From Glycomyces artemisiae (GTDB lineage: Bacteria; Actinomycetota; Actinomycetes; Mycobacteriales; Micromonosporaceae), in contig NZ_PVTJ01000011.1 of the NCBI RefSeq assembly GCF_003002955.1, positions 103,890 through 167,889 on the forward strand: a stretch of 64,000 nt of DNA, read 5' to 3'. The position numbers and the translations under genes were made by a program. The notes beneath the pieces were generated by a model. That model searched no databases. It was given only the letters and a program-made list of their open reading frames with translations, and was not told the DNA's origin. This document shows, in pieces, positions 9,419 to 17,362 of this stretch (positions within the stretch are counted from its first letter, which is position 1; each line of letters starts with the position of its first letter).

Positions 9419-9462
9419 GATCCACCATATCCGGCGCCGTCAATCCCCTAGACTTGACGGCC
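9419..9462. promoter_or_regulatory. Compact divergent promoter, lipoprotein gene and alkB
   Basis: The 44 bases hold a leftward -10 (TATGGT, minus strand, 9424-9429) five bases from the lipoprotein GTG and a rightward -10 (TAGACT, 9449-9454) eight bases from the alkB GTG. Neither gene has a convincing ribosome site, so both transcripts look leaderless. Confidence 0.45.
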
Positions 9463-10104
9463 GTGAGCGACGAGCTGTTCCCAAGGAGCCGGACCGAGGT
9501 GGCGCCCGGCGCCGTCCTCGTGCCCGACTGGCTCGACGCCGACGGCCAGCGAGACCTCGTCGCCGCCTGCCGCGAGTGGGCCCGGAACCCGGCGGGCATG
9601 CGCACGGTCCGCACGCCGGGCGGCGGCACGATGACCGCGAAGCAGGTGTGCCTCGGTTGGCACTGGCGGCCGTACGCGTACTCGAAGACCACCGACGACG
9701 GCGCCCCCGTCAAACCGTTCCCGCCCGAACTCGGCGACCTCGCCCGCGGGGCGCTCGCCGCCGCGTACGGCGAGGCGCCGCCCGCGGTGTACGACATGGC
9801 GCTGGTGAACTTCTACGACGCCGACGCGCACATGGGCATGCACCAGGACCGGGAGGAGCGCTCGGACGCGCCGGTGGTCTCGGTGAGCCTGGGCGACACG
9901 TGCGTCTTCCGGTTCGGCAACACCGAGACGCGCTCGCGGCCGTACACCGACCTGGAGCTGCGCAGCGGCGACCTGTTCGTCTTCGGCGGGCCCTCGCGCC
10001 TGGCGTTCCACGGCGTCCCGCGCATCCTCCCGGGCACCGCCCCGGCCGGGCTCGGTCTGACCGGGCGGCTGAACCTGACGCTGCGCGCGAGCGGGCTCGG
10101 GTGA
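9463..10104 (+). CDS. alkB: AlkB-family 2-oxoglutarate/Fe(II) dioxygenase
   Basis: The 213-aa product matches the AlkB repair dioxygenases, which remove alkyl lesions such as 1-methyladenine and 3-methylcytosine by oxidative demethylation. The iron ligands are His127 and Asp129 in MHQDREE and a His near 183 in LAFHGV. The 2-oxoglutarate-binding arginine is in RLNLTLR near 203. VSLGDTCVFRFG, the usual strand before the site, is present. GTG at 9463 is preferred over an upstream TTG at 9454 because TAGACT sits where a leaderless -10 should. It is a single-gene unit, not linked to an ada-like gene here. Confidence 0.92.
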   Translation: MSDELFPRSRTEVAPGAVLVPDWLDADGQRDLVAACREWARNPAGMRTVRTPGGGTMTAKQVCLGWHWRPYAYSKTTDDGAPVKPFPPELGDLARGALAAAYGEAPPAVYDMALVNFYDADAHMGMHQDREERSDAPVVSVSLGDTCVFRFGNTETRSRPYTDLELRSGDLFVFGGPSRLAFHGVPRILPGTAPAGLGLTGRLNLTLRASGLG

Positions 10105-10152
10105 CGGTAAAGGTCACGTCCTTTTCCGTTTGTCACGCGCGGTCGGCGCGGT

Positions 10153-10158
10153 CATCAT
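10153..10158 (+). promoter_or_regulatory. -10 box of a leaderless promoter for the EamA gene
   Basis: CATCAT lies six bases before the ATG at 10165 and no Shine-Dalgarno sequence is visible. Confidence 0.4.
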
Positions 10159-10164
10159 GGACCG

Positions 10165-11079
10165 ATGCCCGTCCGCCATGTTCTGCTCGCCGTGGCCGTC
10201 GCCGTGATGTGGGGTCTCAACTTCATCGCCATCGACGCCTCGCTCCAGCACTTCCCGCCGATGTTCCTCGTCGCGCTCCGGTTCGCGCTCATCGCGATCC
10301 CCACGGTCCTGCTGGTCAAGCGCCCTGATGTGCCGCTGCGCTGGCTGATCGGGTACGGGTTCGGCTTCGGCGTGCTCCAGTTCCTGTTCCTGTACTGGGG
10401 CCTGGCCGCGGGGATGCCCACGGGTCTGGCGTCGCTGGTGCTCCAGGCGTCGGGGCCGTTCACGATGCTCCTGGGCGCGACGTTCCTGCGCGAGCGCGTC
10501 TCCGGGCCGCAGCTGCTCGGCATCCTCGTCGCGGTCGGAGGCCTCGCGGTGGTCGGCTGGCAGCGGGCCGAGCACGCGAGCGTGATCCCGTTCCTCCTGA
10601 CGCTCGCGGGCGCGCTCGGCTGGGCGATCGGCAACGTCGCGAACCGGCAGGCGCGGGCCGCGAACCCGCTGCACCTGACGCTGTGGATGTCCGTGGTCCC
10701 GCCGCTGCCGATGCTCGCGCTCGCGCTGGTCGTCGAGGGGCCCTCGCGGATCGCGTTCTCGCTCACCGACTACAGCGACCCGGGCGCGCTCGCGGCCGTG
10801 CTCGGGCTGCTCTACACCGTGCTCGTCGGCACGGTCGTCGGCTCCGGCCTGTGGACCTGGCTCATGTCCCGCCACCCGGCGGGCGTGGTCGCCCCGTTCT
10901 CGATGCTCGTGCCGGTCACCGGCATGACCGCGGCCTGGCTCATCCTCGGCGAGACCGTCACGCTCCCCGAAGCGCTCGGCGGCGTCCTGGTCGTCGGCGG
11001 CGTCCTTCTGGGAAGCATCCGCCGCCGCAAGCCCCGGCTCCTGCCACCGGTCGCGGCGCCCGCGGCTGCGCAGGCTTAG
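10165..11079 (+). CDS. EamA-family (DMT superfamily) transporter
   Basis: A 304-aa integral membrane protein with about ten hydrophobic helices in two EamA repeats. The first begins HVLLAVAVAVMWGLNFIAID, the classic EamA opening with the conserved WG; the second begins near residue 145 with LLTLAGALGWAIGNVANRQ. Each repeat ends in a characteristic Glu-containing loop, FLRERVSG and LILGETVTLPE. Members export metabolites such as amino acids; the substrate here is not predictable. The C-terminus is short and basic. Length and both repeats are normal. It stands alone between alkB and a lipoprotein gene. Confidence 0.88.
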   Translation: MPVRHVLLAVAVAVMWGLNFIAIDASLQHFPPMFLVALRFALIAIPTVLLVKRPDVPLRWLIGYGFGFGVLQFLFLYWGLAAGMPTGLASLVLQASGPFTMLLGATFLRERVSGPQLLGILVAVGGLAVVGWQRAEHASVIPFLLTLAGALGWAIGNVANRQARAANPLHLTLWMSVVPPLPMLALALVVEGPSRIAFSLTDYSDPGALAAVLGLLYTVLVGTVVGSGLWTWLMSRHPAGVVAPFSMLVPVTGMTAAWLILGETVTLPEALGGVLVVGGVLLGSIRRRKPRLLPPVAAPAAAQA

Positions 11080-11131
11080 ACCGGTCCGGCAGCGCTGCAA
11101 CCGCTCCCGCGGCGGGCGGCGTCTTCCACCC

Positions 11132-12331
11132 ATGAAACGAAGAACAACATCATGGGCCCGCGCGGCCGGATCGATCGGCGGCGCGGCCCTCGTCATGACG
11201 GCCTTGGGCTGCAACGGATCGGACGAAGGGTCCGATGACGCGGCGGGCGGCGGGGGCCTCCTCGACGCCGCGCAGCTGATCGAGATCGCCAACGAGAACA
11301 TCCGCCTCGACATGGAACTGAGCGCCGCCGAGGACCGGATCATCGCCGAATGCCTTGAGGCGCAGGGCTTCACCGTCCACGACATGGTCTATCTGGGCCA
11401 GAACGAGCCCTACGAGGTCGACACCGTGGTCTACTCCTATCCCGCCGACCCGTTCCTGCCGACCGTCGACGACGCGGCGCAGTACGGGTTCGGCTGGTGG
11501 GCCGACACCGAGGAGATGTGGGAGTCCCAGGAGACCCAGGACTACTACGAGGCGACCAGCGACCTCGGACCCGAGACGCCCGAGTTCGACAATTCCGCGT
11601 TCGACGCCCTCTCCGAAGCGGAGCGCCGTGCCTGGCGCGTCGCCTACCAGGGCGAGGAGGCGGTCGAGGCGCTCGAATACGACCCCGAGGCGGGCGGCGA
11701 GGACGCCGGCGGCGGCGAAGACGGCGCGCTCGACTTCGGCGGCGGCGGCGAGAGCGGGCCGGAGCCCGGCGGCTGCCAGCTGGAGATGATCGAGCAGCTC
11801 TACGACGCTCCATACCAGGTCGAGATCGAAGGGACCGACCAAGTGGACTGGGAGTGGCGCCCGCGGGCGCCGGAGATCGACCTCGAAGCCGCCGGCGCCG
11901 AGTACGCCGCCCGGATCGCCGACGCCAACGGCGGCTTCCTCGACTGCATCGACGAGCGCGGCTACCCCGGCTGGGAGTTCAACGACGAAGGCACGCTCGC
12001 GATGATCGACTACTCGTCGCTGCTGTACACCGGCGAGACCTACGACGAGGGGGTCCCCGACGGCGAGGACCGCGCCGAGGACACGAACCCGCCTGTGCCC
12101 GACCTCCCCGAGGACGTCCCCGACGACTTCGACGGCAAGCGGGCCTACGAGACCGACATGGCCGTGGCCTTCGCCGAATGCGGTGACGAGACCGGCTACC
12201 GCGACACCGCGACCTCGACGTACGACCAGGTGGTCGCCGAGCTGTACACGGCGATCGAGACCGACATCTACGCCTGGCAGGGCGAGATCAAGGACTACAC
12301 CGCCAAGGCCCAGGAGCTGATCTCGGGCTGA
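11132..12331 (+). CDS. Large acidic putative lipoprotein, unknown function
   Basis: A 399-aa protein starting MKRRTTSW, with a hydrophobic segment and a possible lipobox TALGC near residue 27, then an Asp/Gly-rich linker. The body is strongly acidic. A low-complexity Gly/Glu/Asp block sits near residues 190-215 (for example GGEDAGGGEDGALDFGGGG). Cys residues occur in ECLEAQGF, GGCQLEMIEQLY, DCIDERGYPGWEFN and ECGDETGYRD, a spacing seen in actinobacterial extracytoplasmic proteins with repeated CxxxxG elements. No catalytic motif was recognised. It is followed by a hairpin and forms its own unit. Confidence 0.7.
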   Translation: MKRRTTSWARAAGSIGGAALVMTALGCNGSDEGSDDAAGGGGLLDAAQLIEIANENIRLDMELSAAEDRIIAECLEAQGFTVHDMVYLGQNEPYEVDTVVYSYPADPFLPTVDDAAQYGFGWWADTEEMWESQETQDYYEATSDLGPETPEFDNSAFDALSEAERRAWRVAYQGEEAVEALEYDPEAGGEDAGGGEDGALDFGGGGESGPEPGGCQLEMIEQLYDAPYQVEIEGTDQVDWEWRPRAPEIDLEAAGAEYAARIADANGGFLDCIDERGYPGWEFNDEGTLAMIDYSSLLYTGETYDEGVPDGEDRAEDTNPPVPDLPEDVPDDFDGKRAYETDMAVAFAECGDETGYRDTATSTYDQVVAELYTAIETDIYAWQGEIKDYTAKAQELISG

Positions 12332-12342
12332 CCTTCGCCGCT

Positions 12343-12366
12343 CGGCCCCGTGGTGCGCGGGGGCCG
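12343..12366 (+). terminator. GC-rich hairpin
   Basis: CGGCCCC (12343-12349) pairs with GGGGCCG (12360-12366) around a ten-base loop. It begins 12 bases after the acidic lipoprotein stop; no T run follows. Confidence 0.45.
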
Positions 12367-12477
12367 GGCGGACGCGGCGAGGCATCGGAGACGGACACGG
12401 GGCGGCGGTTCGCGGGGAACGCGCCGACCCGGATCGGACCGGGATCGCGGAAGAGGCTCGGGCGGCCCGGGCGGACG

Positions 12478-12483
12478 TAGGAT
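12478..12483 (+). promoter_or_regulatory. -10 box of a leaderless promoter for the ArsR gene
   Basis: TAGGAT is followed by six bases and the ATG at 12490, with no ribosome site between. Confidence 0.5.
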
Positions 12484-12489
12484 GGCGGC

Positions 12490-12849
12490 ATGCCCGAACG
12501 CGAGACACCTGCTCCTGCAAAGCCCTTGCACCACGCCTCCCCCAGCGGCGAGCAGTTCGCCAATGCCGCATCGGTGTTCGCGCTCCTGGCCGACTCGACC
12601 CGCCTGCACCTGCTGTGGGTCCTCGCCCAGGACGAGGCCGACGTGTCCGCACTGACCGAGGCCACCGGGGCGGCGCGGCCCGCCGTGAGCCAGCACCTGG
12701 CGAAGCTGCGGCTCGCCGGGCTGGTGCAGCCGCGGCGCGAGGGGCGGCGGGCGGTCTACTCGCTCACCGACGGGCACCTGCGCAGGCTCGTCGTCGAGGC
12801 CCTGAGCCGCGCGGACCACCAGGTCACCGGGGAGCCCTGGCACCAGTAG
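12490..12849 (+). CDS. ArsR/SmtB-family repressor
   Basis: A 119-aa winged-helix protein. FALLADSTRLHLLWVL is the ArsR helix 2/3 signature. The recognition helix lies in GAARPAVSQHLAKLRLAGLV (about 61-80) and the wing in RREGRRAVYSL. Family members are metal- or stress-sensing repressors. No CxC metal site is present in the recognition helix; His residues in HASPSGEQ and in HLRRLVVEALSRADH-type helix 5 positions could supply another site, as in NmtR/KmtR-like proteins (inference). The next gene is an MFS exporter, and the gap between them holds a perfect palindrome that is the likely operator. Confidence 0.88.
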   Translation: MPERETPAPAKPLHHASPSGEQFANAASVFALLADSTRLHLLWVLAQDEADVSALTEATGAARPAVSQHLAKLRLAGLVQPRREGRRAVYSLTDGHLRRLVVEALSRADHQVTGEPWHQ

Positions 12850-12852
12850 GCT

Positions 12853-12887
12853 CGCACATATGGGCGACGTGTGCGCAAGTGCGCACA
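12853..12887 (+). promoter_or_regulatory. ArsR operator: perfect 8-2-8 palindrome plus an extra half-site
   Basis: TGTGCGCAAGTGCGCACA at 12870-12887 is a perfect inverted repeat with 8-base arms. A further inverted half-site CGCACA lies at 12853-12858. It precedes TACGGT (12893-12898), a possible -10 for the MFS gene, so a bound repressor would block that promoter. Confidence 0.7.
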
Positions 12888-12933
12888 TGATGGTACGGTC
12901 GGAGCATCAGCATCCCCGGACCGAGGACCCGCC

Positions 12934-14184
12934 GTGCTCTCCGTACTCTGTTCCCGCACCTACCGCCACCTGTTCGCCGCGCAGGTCATCGCCCTGACCG
13001 GCACCGGACTCGCGACCGTGGCGCTGAGCCTCCTCGCGTACGACCTCGCCGGGGCGCGGGCGGGCGCGGTCCTCGGGACCGCGCTGGCGGTCAAGATGCT
13101 CGCGTACCTCGTCGTCGGCCCGATCGCGACCGCCCTCGCCGAGCGCGTCTCGCGCCAGAAGCTCATGGTGGGCATGGACATCGCACGGGCCGCGGTCGCG
13201 CTGGCGCTGCCGTTCACGACCGAGGTGTGGCAGGTGTACGTCCTCGTCCTGGTCCTCCAGTCCGCATCGGCGGCCTTCACTCCCACATTCCAGGCGACGA
13301 TCCCCGACGTCCTCACCGAGGAGGAGGACTACACGAAGGCGCTGTCGCTCTCGCGCCTCGCCTACGACCTGGAGAGCCTCTTCAGCCCAATGCTCGCCGC
13401 GGCCCTGCTGGCGGCCGTCTCCTACAACTGGCTGTTCACGGGCACCGCGATCGGCTTCCTCGCCTCGGCAGTCCTGGTGGTCTCGGTCGCGCTGCCGAAG
13501 CTCGCGCCCGCCGCGCACGGCGAAGGCCGGTGGGCCAAGACCACCCGCGGGTTCCGTCTCTACGCCGCAACGCCACGGCTGCGGGGTCTGCTGCTGGCGC
13601 ACCTGGCCGTGGCCGCCGCGACGGCGATGGTCGTGGTCGACACCGTGGTCCTGGTGCAGGACGTGCTCGGCCGCGGCAACGGCGACGTCGCCATCGCGTT
13701 GGGCGCCTTCGGCATCGGCTCGATGACCGCCGCACTCGCCCTGCCGCGGCTGCTGCGGCGAGTCAACGACCGGACCGTCATGGTCCCGGCCGCGTTCACC
13801 CTCGCCGCGGGACTGGCGCTCCTGACCGCCGCACTCGGCGGCGGCGTCCTCGGCTGGGCGGGGCTCCTCTCGCTGTGGACGGTCCTCGGTGTCGCGACCG
13901 GCGCGATCCTCACCCCGACCGGGCGGATCGTCACCGCCTCCTCCACGCCGACCGGCCGGCCCGCCGCGTTCGCCGCGCAGTTCTCCCTGTCCCACGGCTG
14001 GTTCCTCCTCACCTACCCGCTCGCCGGATGGCTTGCCGCGCAGGCGAACACGGGGACGGCCGCAGCCGTCCTCGCCGCGGTGGCGCTCACTGCGGCCGTC
14101 GCCGCGCTCCTCGCCTGGCCCTCCCGCGACTCCGCCACGGTCACCGCGGCGCGCGAGACCGAGCAGAAGGTCCTTGCCGCATAG
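12934..14184 (+). CDS. MFS efflux transporter controlled by the adjacent ArsR
   Basis: A 416-aa protein with 12 predicted membrane helices, in the enterobactin-exporter-like MFS group often paired with ArsR or MarR repressors. The loop 2-3 motif appears as ALAERVSRQKLMVGMDIAR. Translation is taken from the GTG at 12934, giving MLSVLCSRTYRHLFAAQ, the usual start of this group; an upstream in-frame ATG at 12871 would place the operator inside the gene and is rejected. The likely role is extrusion of a toxic compound or metal chelate sensed by the ArsR protein; the substrate is not evident. Confidence 0.85.
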   Translation: MLSVLCSRTYRHLFAAQVIALTGTGLATVALSLLAYDLAGARAGAVLGTALAVKMLAYLVVGPIATALAERVSRQKLMVGMDIARAAVALALPFTTEVWQVYVLVLVLQSASAAFTPTFQATIPDVLTEEEDYTKALSLSRLAYDLESLFSPMLAAALLAAVSYNWLFTGTAIGFLASAVLVVSVALPKLAPAAHGEGRWAKTTRGFRLYAATPRLRGLLLAHLAVAAATAMVVVDTVVLVQDVLGRGNGDVAIALGAFGIGSMTAALALPRLLRRVNDRTVMVPAAFTLAAGLALLTAALGGGVLGWAGLLSLWTVLGVATGAILTPTGRIVTASSTPTGRPAAFAAQFSLSHGWFLLTYPLAGWLAAQANTGTAAAVLAAVALTAAVAALLAWPSRDSATVTAARETEQKVLAA

Positions 14185-14229
14185 GCGCAATCATCAGACC
14201 TCTTTTTTGTTTGGTAAGGCAATCAAACA

Positions 14230-14258
14230 TTGACATGTCTTCCGGGATATATAAGAAT
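14230..14258 (+). promoter_or_regulatory. Putative promoter of the GH12 gene
   Basis: A consensus -35 TTGACA is at 14230-14235 and an AT-rich -10 region (TATATAAGAAT) is at 14248-14258. The surrounding 14190-14260 is unusually AT-rich. It is about 90 bases upstream of the start, leaving a leader with a strong hairpin. Confidence 0.5.
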
Positions 14259-14277
14259 GTCCATGTATCAGGCCGGA

Positions 14278-14315
14278 CTCCCACGCGCGGCGGCATCCGC
14301 GCGACGGGGTGGGAG
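14278..14315 (+). promoter_or_regulatory. Hairpin in the GH12 leader with TGGGAG-type arms
   Basis: CTCCCAC (14278-14284) pairs with GTGGGAG (14309-14315), and GCGCGG/CCGCGC extend the inner stem. The arms resemble the TGGGAGC half-site of CebR, the cellulose-utilisation repressor, but are much further apart than in a CebR operator. It could act as mRNA structure or operator. Confidence 0.35.
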
Positions 14316-14349
14316 CCGCACGGCCGTGCAGGCAGGAAGGAATGGTCAG

Positions 14350-15099
14350 ATGAAAGCAGTCGACAAGAAGGCGGTCTTCGCGCAGATGGTGCTCGCCGTC
14401 CTCGTGATCGCCGGACTCCTGGGCTTCGCGACCCCGGCGCAGGCGCAGGTGTACTCCACGTGCGACCGCTGGGGCAGCTACACGCAGGGGTCCTGGACGA
14501 ACTACAACAACATCTGGGGCGACAACGCCGGGAGTCAGTGCCTCACGGTGAACAGCATCAAGTCCTGGTACGTCGACGCGACGCACACCGGCGGCGGGAT
14601 CAAGTCCTACCCGAACACCTCGACCAGGCTCCAGACCCCCCTGTCGCAGCTGAACTCGGCGGGCTTCTGGTACAACACCTCTTCGGCGCCGGTGGGCGGC
14701 AGCGACCACTGGAACTGGACGAGCGACCTCTGGTCGACGAACAACCAGGACGAGATCATGGTCTTCACCGACTGGTCGGGGAACTCCGCGGGCGGCTGGG
14801 GCAGCCAGATCGCGTCCAACGTGACCATCGGCGGCGTCCTCTACGCCTCGGTCTGGCAGGCCGACCCGGGCTGGAACGTCCTCCAGCTCATACCGGCCCA
14901 GAAGACGACCACCGGCACCGTCGACGCCTCGGCCGTGTGGCGCTGGGCGGCGGACAACGGCCGACTGCGCAACACCACGTTCGACACGATGCAGTTCGGC
15001 CTGGAGATCACCTCGACCAGCGGCGTGCAGAAGCGGTACTCGCTCAACAGCTACAGCGCCTGGTGGAGCAACACCTCCGGCGGCGGATCGAACATCTGA
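14350..15099 (+). CDS. Secreted GH12-family endo-beta-glucanase/xyloglucanase
   Basis: A 249-aa exported enzyme. The signal peptide runs MKAVDKK, hydrophobic core, ATPAQA with cleavage before QVYS. The mature part has GH12 hallmarks: CDRWGSYTQGSWTNYNNIWG near the N-terminus, SYPN, and the two catalytic Glu, one in DEIMVFTDW (about E135, nucleophile) and one in QFGLEITST (about E219, acid/base). Family members cut internal beta-1,4-glucan links in cellulose or xyloglucan; which cannot be told here. The ATG at 14350 follows AGGAAGGA; an upstream in-frame ATG would add a non-signal N-terminus. There is no carbohydrate-binding module. A GH36 gene follows. Confidence 0.85.
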   Translation: MKAVDKKAVFAQMVLAVLVIAGLLGFATPAQAQVYSTCDRWGSYTQGSWTNYNNIWGDNAGSQCLTVNSIKSWYVDATHTGGGIKSYPNTSTRLQTPLSQLNSAGFWYNTSSAPVGGSDHWNWTSDLWSTNNQDEIMVFTDWSGNSAGGWGSQIASNVTIGGVLYASVWQADPGWNVLQLIPAQKTTTGTVDASAVWRWAADNGRLRNTTFDTMQFGLEITSTSGVQKRYSLNSYSAWWSNTSGGGSNI

Positions 15100-15235
15100 T
15101 CCGAGCCGTCGCGCCCCGTCCCGGACCCGCGCGGTCCGCGGCGGGGTGCGACCCGTTCGCCGATTCATTCGATCTATTCGATTCGCCAGTCGCGCGATCT
15201 CCGAGATTCGGCGCGGAATTCTGGACGTTCTCCCC

Positions 15236-15265
15236 TTGACGCTTCAGTCGCCACTACGGGATGAT
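15236..15265 (+). promoter_or_regulatory. Putative promoter of the GH36-GH42 pair
   Basis: TTGACG at 15236-15241 and GATGAT at 15260-15265 are 18 bases apart. The start codon follows nine bases later, so the leader would be very short. Upstream (15160-15190) are overlapping ATTCGAT repeats that could be a regulator site. Confidence 0.4.
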
Positions 15266-15274
15266 CGTAAAGAT

Positions 15275-17326
15275 ATGACCTTTGATGCATCGATGAGCGG
15301 AACCGAGTTCGCCTGGGACCGGCCCGGGCTGCACCTGCGGTTCGCGTACGACGACGGGCCCGTGCGCCTCGTCCGGCTCGCCGCGGGCCCCGAGGCGGCG
15401 TCCGCGGTGGCGCCCTGCCCGATCGTGGAGCTGCACACCGGAGGCCGCAACCGCGAGCACAATACCCAGATCTACGTGCGGTCGGCGACCGGGGTGCGGC
15501 TGCGCTACGTCGACCACGAGTCCGACGGGGACGTGCTGCGCGTGCGCCAGCGCGAAGAGGGCCGCGGCATCGAGGTCACGACCGCCTTCCGCGCCGCCGG
15601 GCCAGGGCTCCAGATCACGCAGACCGTGCGCAACACCGGCGACCGCGACCTCGTGCTCACCATGCTGACGTCCGCGGTCTTCACGGTCCCCGGCACCGGG
15701 TACGACGTGCTGTGGGGCCGCAGCGAGTGGCTCGGGGAAGGGCGCTGGGAGCAGCGGCCGATCGCCGAGCTGCTGCCGGACCTGGCGTTCGCGCAGTTCG
15801 GGTACGCCGGCCGCGGGCATTTCGCGGTGACCAGCCACGGGTCGTGGTCGAGCGGCGAGGTGCTGCCCACTGGCGTGCTCGCCTCGGAGCACGGGACATC
15901 GGTCGCGTGGCAAGTGGAGACGAGCGCGGGGTGGCACTGGGAGCTGTCGCGCGGGGCGGACTCGGTGACCGTGGGGGTCCTCGGGCCGACCGACCTGGAG
16001 CACCAGTTCGCCGAGCGGCTGGCGCCGGGCGCGGAGTTCACGAGCGTGCCCGCGGGGGTGGCCGTGGCCGACGGCGGCCGGGACGCGGCGTTCGCGGCGC
16101 TGACCGGGTACCGGCGGGCGATCCGGGTGCCGCGCACGGCGGACACGCGGCTGCCGGTCGTCTACAACGACTACATGAACACGCTCATGGGCGATCCGTC
16201 CACAGAGAAGCTGCTGCCGCTCATCGAGGCCGCGGCGGCCGCGGGCGCGGAGTACTTCTGCATCGACGCGGGCTGGTTCTCGGCGCCCGGGGAGGGCTGG
16301 TGGTCCGGCGCGGGCGAGTGGCGCGAGGGCGCCGGCCGGTTCACGGACGGGCTGCTGGCGGTGACCGACGCGATCCGCCGCGCGGGGATGCGGCCGGGCC
16401 TGTGGCTGGAGCCGGAGGGCGTGGGCGTCGATTCGCCGGTCGCGGCGACGCTGCCGGACGAGGCGCTGTTCTGCCGGTACGGCGAGCGCGTCGTCGAGGG
16501 GAACCACTTCCAGCTGGACCTGCGGCACCCTGCGGCGCGCGCGCTGCTGGACGAGACCGTGGACCGGCTCGTCGACGAGTTCGGGATCGGGTTCTTCAAG
16601 CTCGACTACAACGTCAACATCGGCGCCGGGACTGACGTCGGCGCGGCCGCGCCGGGCGCGGGGCTGCTGGGGCACACGCGGGCGCTGCGGGACTGGATCC
16701 TCGCGGTGCAGGAGCGGCATCCGCGGCTGCTGATCGAGAGCTGCTCGTCGGGCGGCATGCGCATGGACCACCACCTGCTGTCGGCCGTCCATCTCCAGTC
16801 CACGAGCGACCAGCAGGACTACCGGCGGTACGCGACGATCGCCGCGGCGGCGCCCGCGAGCGTCCTGCCCGAGCAGGCCGGGAACTGGGCGTATCCCGAC
16901 GCGGGCATGACGCCCGAGGCGACCGCGTTCGCGATGACCGCGGGCGTCATGGGCCGCATGTACCTCTCGGGGTTCCTGCACGAGCTCGGCGACGAGCAGT
17001 CCGCGCTGGTCCGCGAAGCGGTTGCGCTGCACCGGGACCGGCGCTCACGGCTCGCGGTCTCCCGCCCGGCGTGGCCGCTGGGGCTCCCCGGGTGGGACGA
17101 CGAGGTGATCGCGCTGCTCCTTGAGGCCGATGCGGGGTCGCTGCTGGCGGTCTGGTCGCGCGGCGACGCCGCCGAGATCGCACTGCCCGAGCTGCGGGGG
17201 CGCGCGGTGCGGCAGGTCTACCCCGCGTCGCTGCCGGAGTGGAAGTGGACGGACCGGGACGGCGTGCCCGTGCTCGACGTCCCGCCGGGCCCGAGCGCCC
17301 GGATCTTCGAAGTCGCCCCTCACTGA
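15275..17326 (+). CDS. GH36-family alpha-galactosidase
   Basis: A 683-aa cytoplasmic enzyme (no signal peptide) with the GH36 architecture: N-terminal beta-supersandwich (about 1-290), catalytic barrel, C-terminal beta-sheet domain. The nucleophile Asp is in FFKLDYN (about D444) and the acid/base is in TSDQQDYRRY (about D512). CSSGG and WLEPEGV are further substrate-pocket motifs. It removes terminal alpha-1,6-galactose from raffinose-type sugars or galactomannan fragments. The start at 15275 is chosen over 15293 for length; neither has a strong ribosome site. A GH42 gene follows 36 bases downstream, so a two-gene operon is likely. Confidence 0.88.
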   Translation: MTFDASMSGTEFAWDRPGLHLRFAYDDGPVRLVRLAAGPEAASAVAPCPIVELHTGGRNREHNTQIYVRSATGVRLRYVDHESDGDVLRVRQREEGRGIEVTTAFRAAGPGLQITQTVRNTGDRDLVLTMLTSAVFTVPGTGYDVLWGRSEWLGEGRWEQRPIAELLPDLAFAQFGYAGRGHFAVTSHGSWSSGEVLPTGVLASEHGTSVAWQVETSAGWHWELSRGADSVTVGVLGPTDLEHQFAERLAPGAEFTSVPAGVAVADGGRDAAFAALTGYRRAIRVPRTADTRLPVVYNDYMNTLMGDPSTEKLLPLIEAAAAAGAEYFCIDAGWFSAPGEGWWSGAGEWREGAGRFTDGLLAVTDAIRRAGMRPGLWLEPEGVGVDSPVAATLPDEALFCRYGERVVEGNHFQLDLRHPAARALLDETVDRLVDEFGIGFFKLDYNVNIGAGTDVGAAAPGAGLLGHTRALRDWILAVQERHPRLLIESCSSGGMRMDHHLLSAVHLQSTSDQQDYRRYATIAAAAPASVLPEQAGNWAYPDAGMTPEATAFAMTAGVMGRMYLSGFLHELGDEQSALVREAVALHRDRRSRLAVSRPAWPLGLPGWDDEVIALLLEADAGSLLAVWSRGDAAEIALPELRGRAVRQVYPASLPEWKWTDRDGVPVLDVPPGPSARIFEVAPH

Positions 17327-17362
17327 ACAACACCCAGATCACTTGACGACTAAGGAAACCTG

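Noticed and set aside
10101..10117. GTGAC/GTCAC repeat after alkB as a terminator
   Set aside because: The stem is only five bases and overlaps the stop codon; too weak to claim.
12871..12933. N-terminal extension of the MFS transporter
   Set aside because: It would run through the ArsR operator palindrome and adds a non-membrane tail absent from the family; GTG 12934 fits better.
14230..14349. N-terminal extension of the GH12 enzyme
   Set aside because: It would cover the promoter-like TTGACA and the leader hairpin, and bury the signal peptide; ATG 14350 has a good ribosome site.
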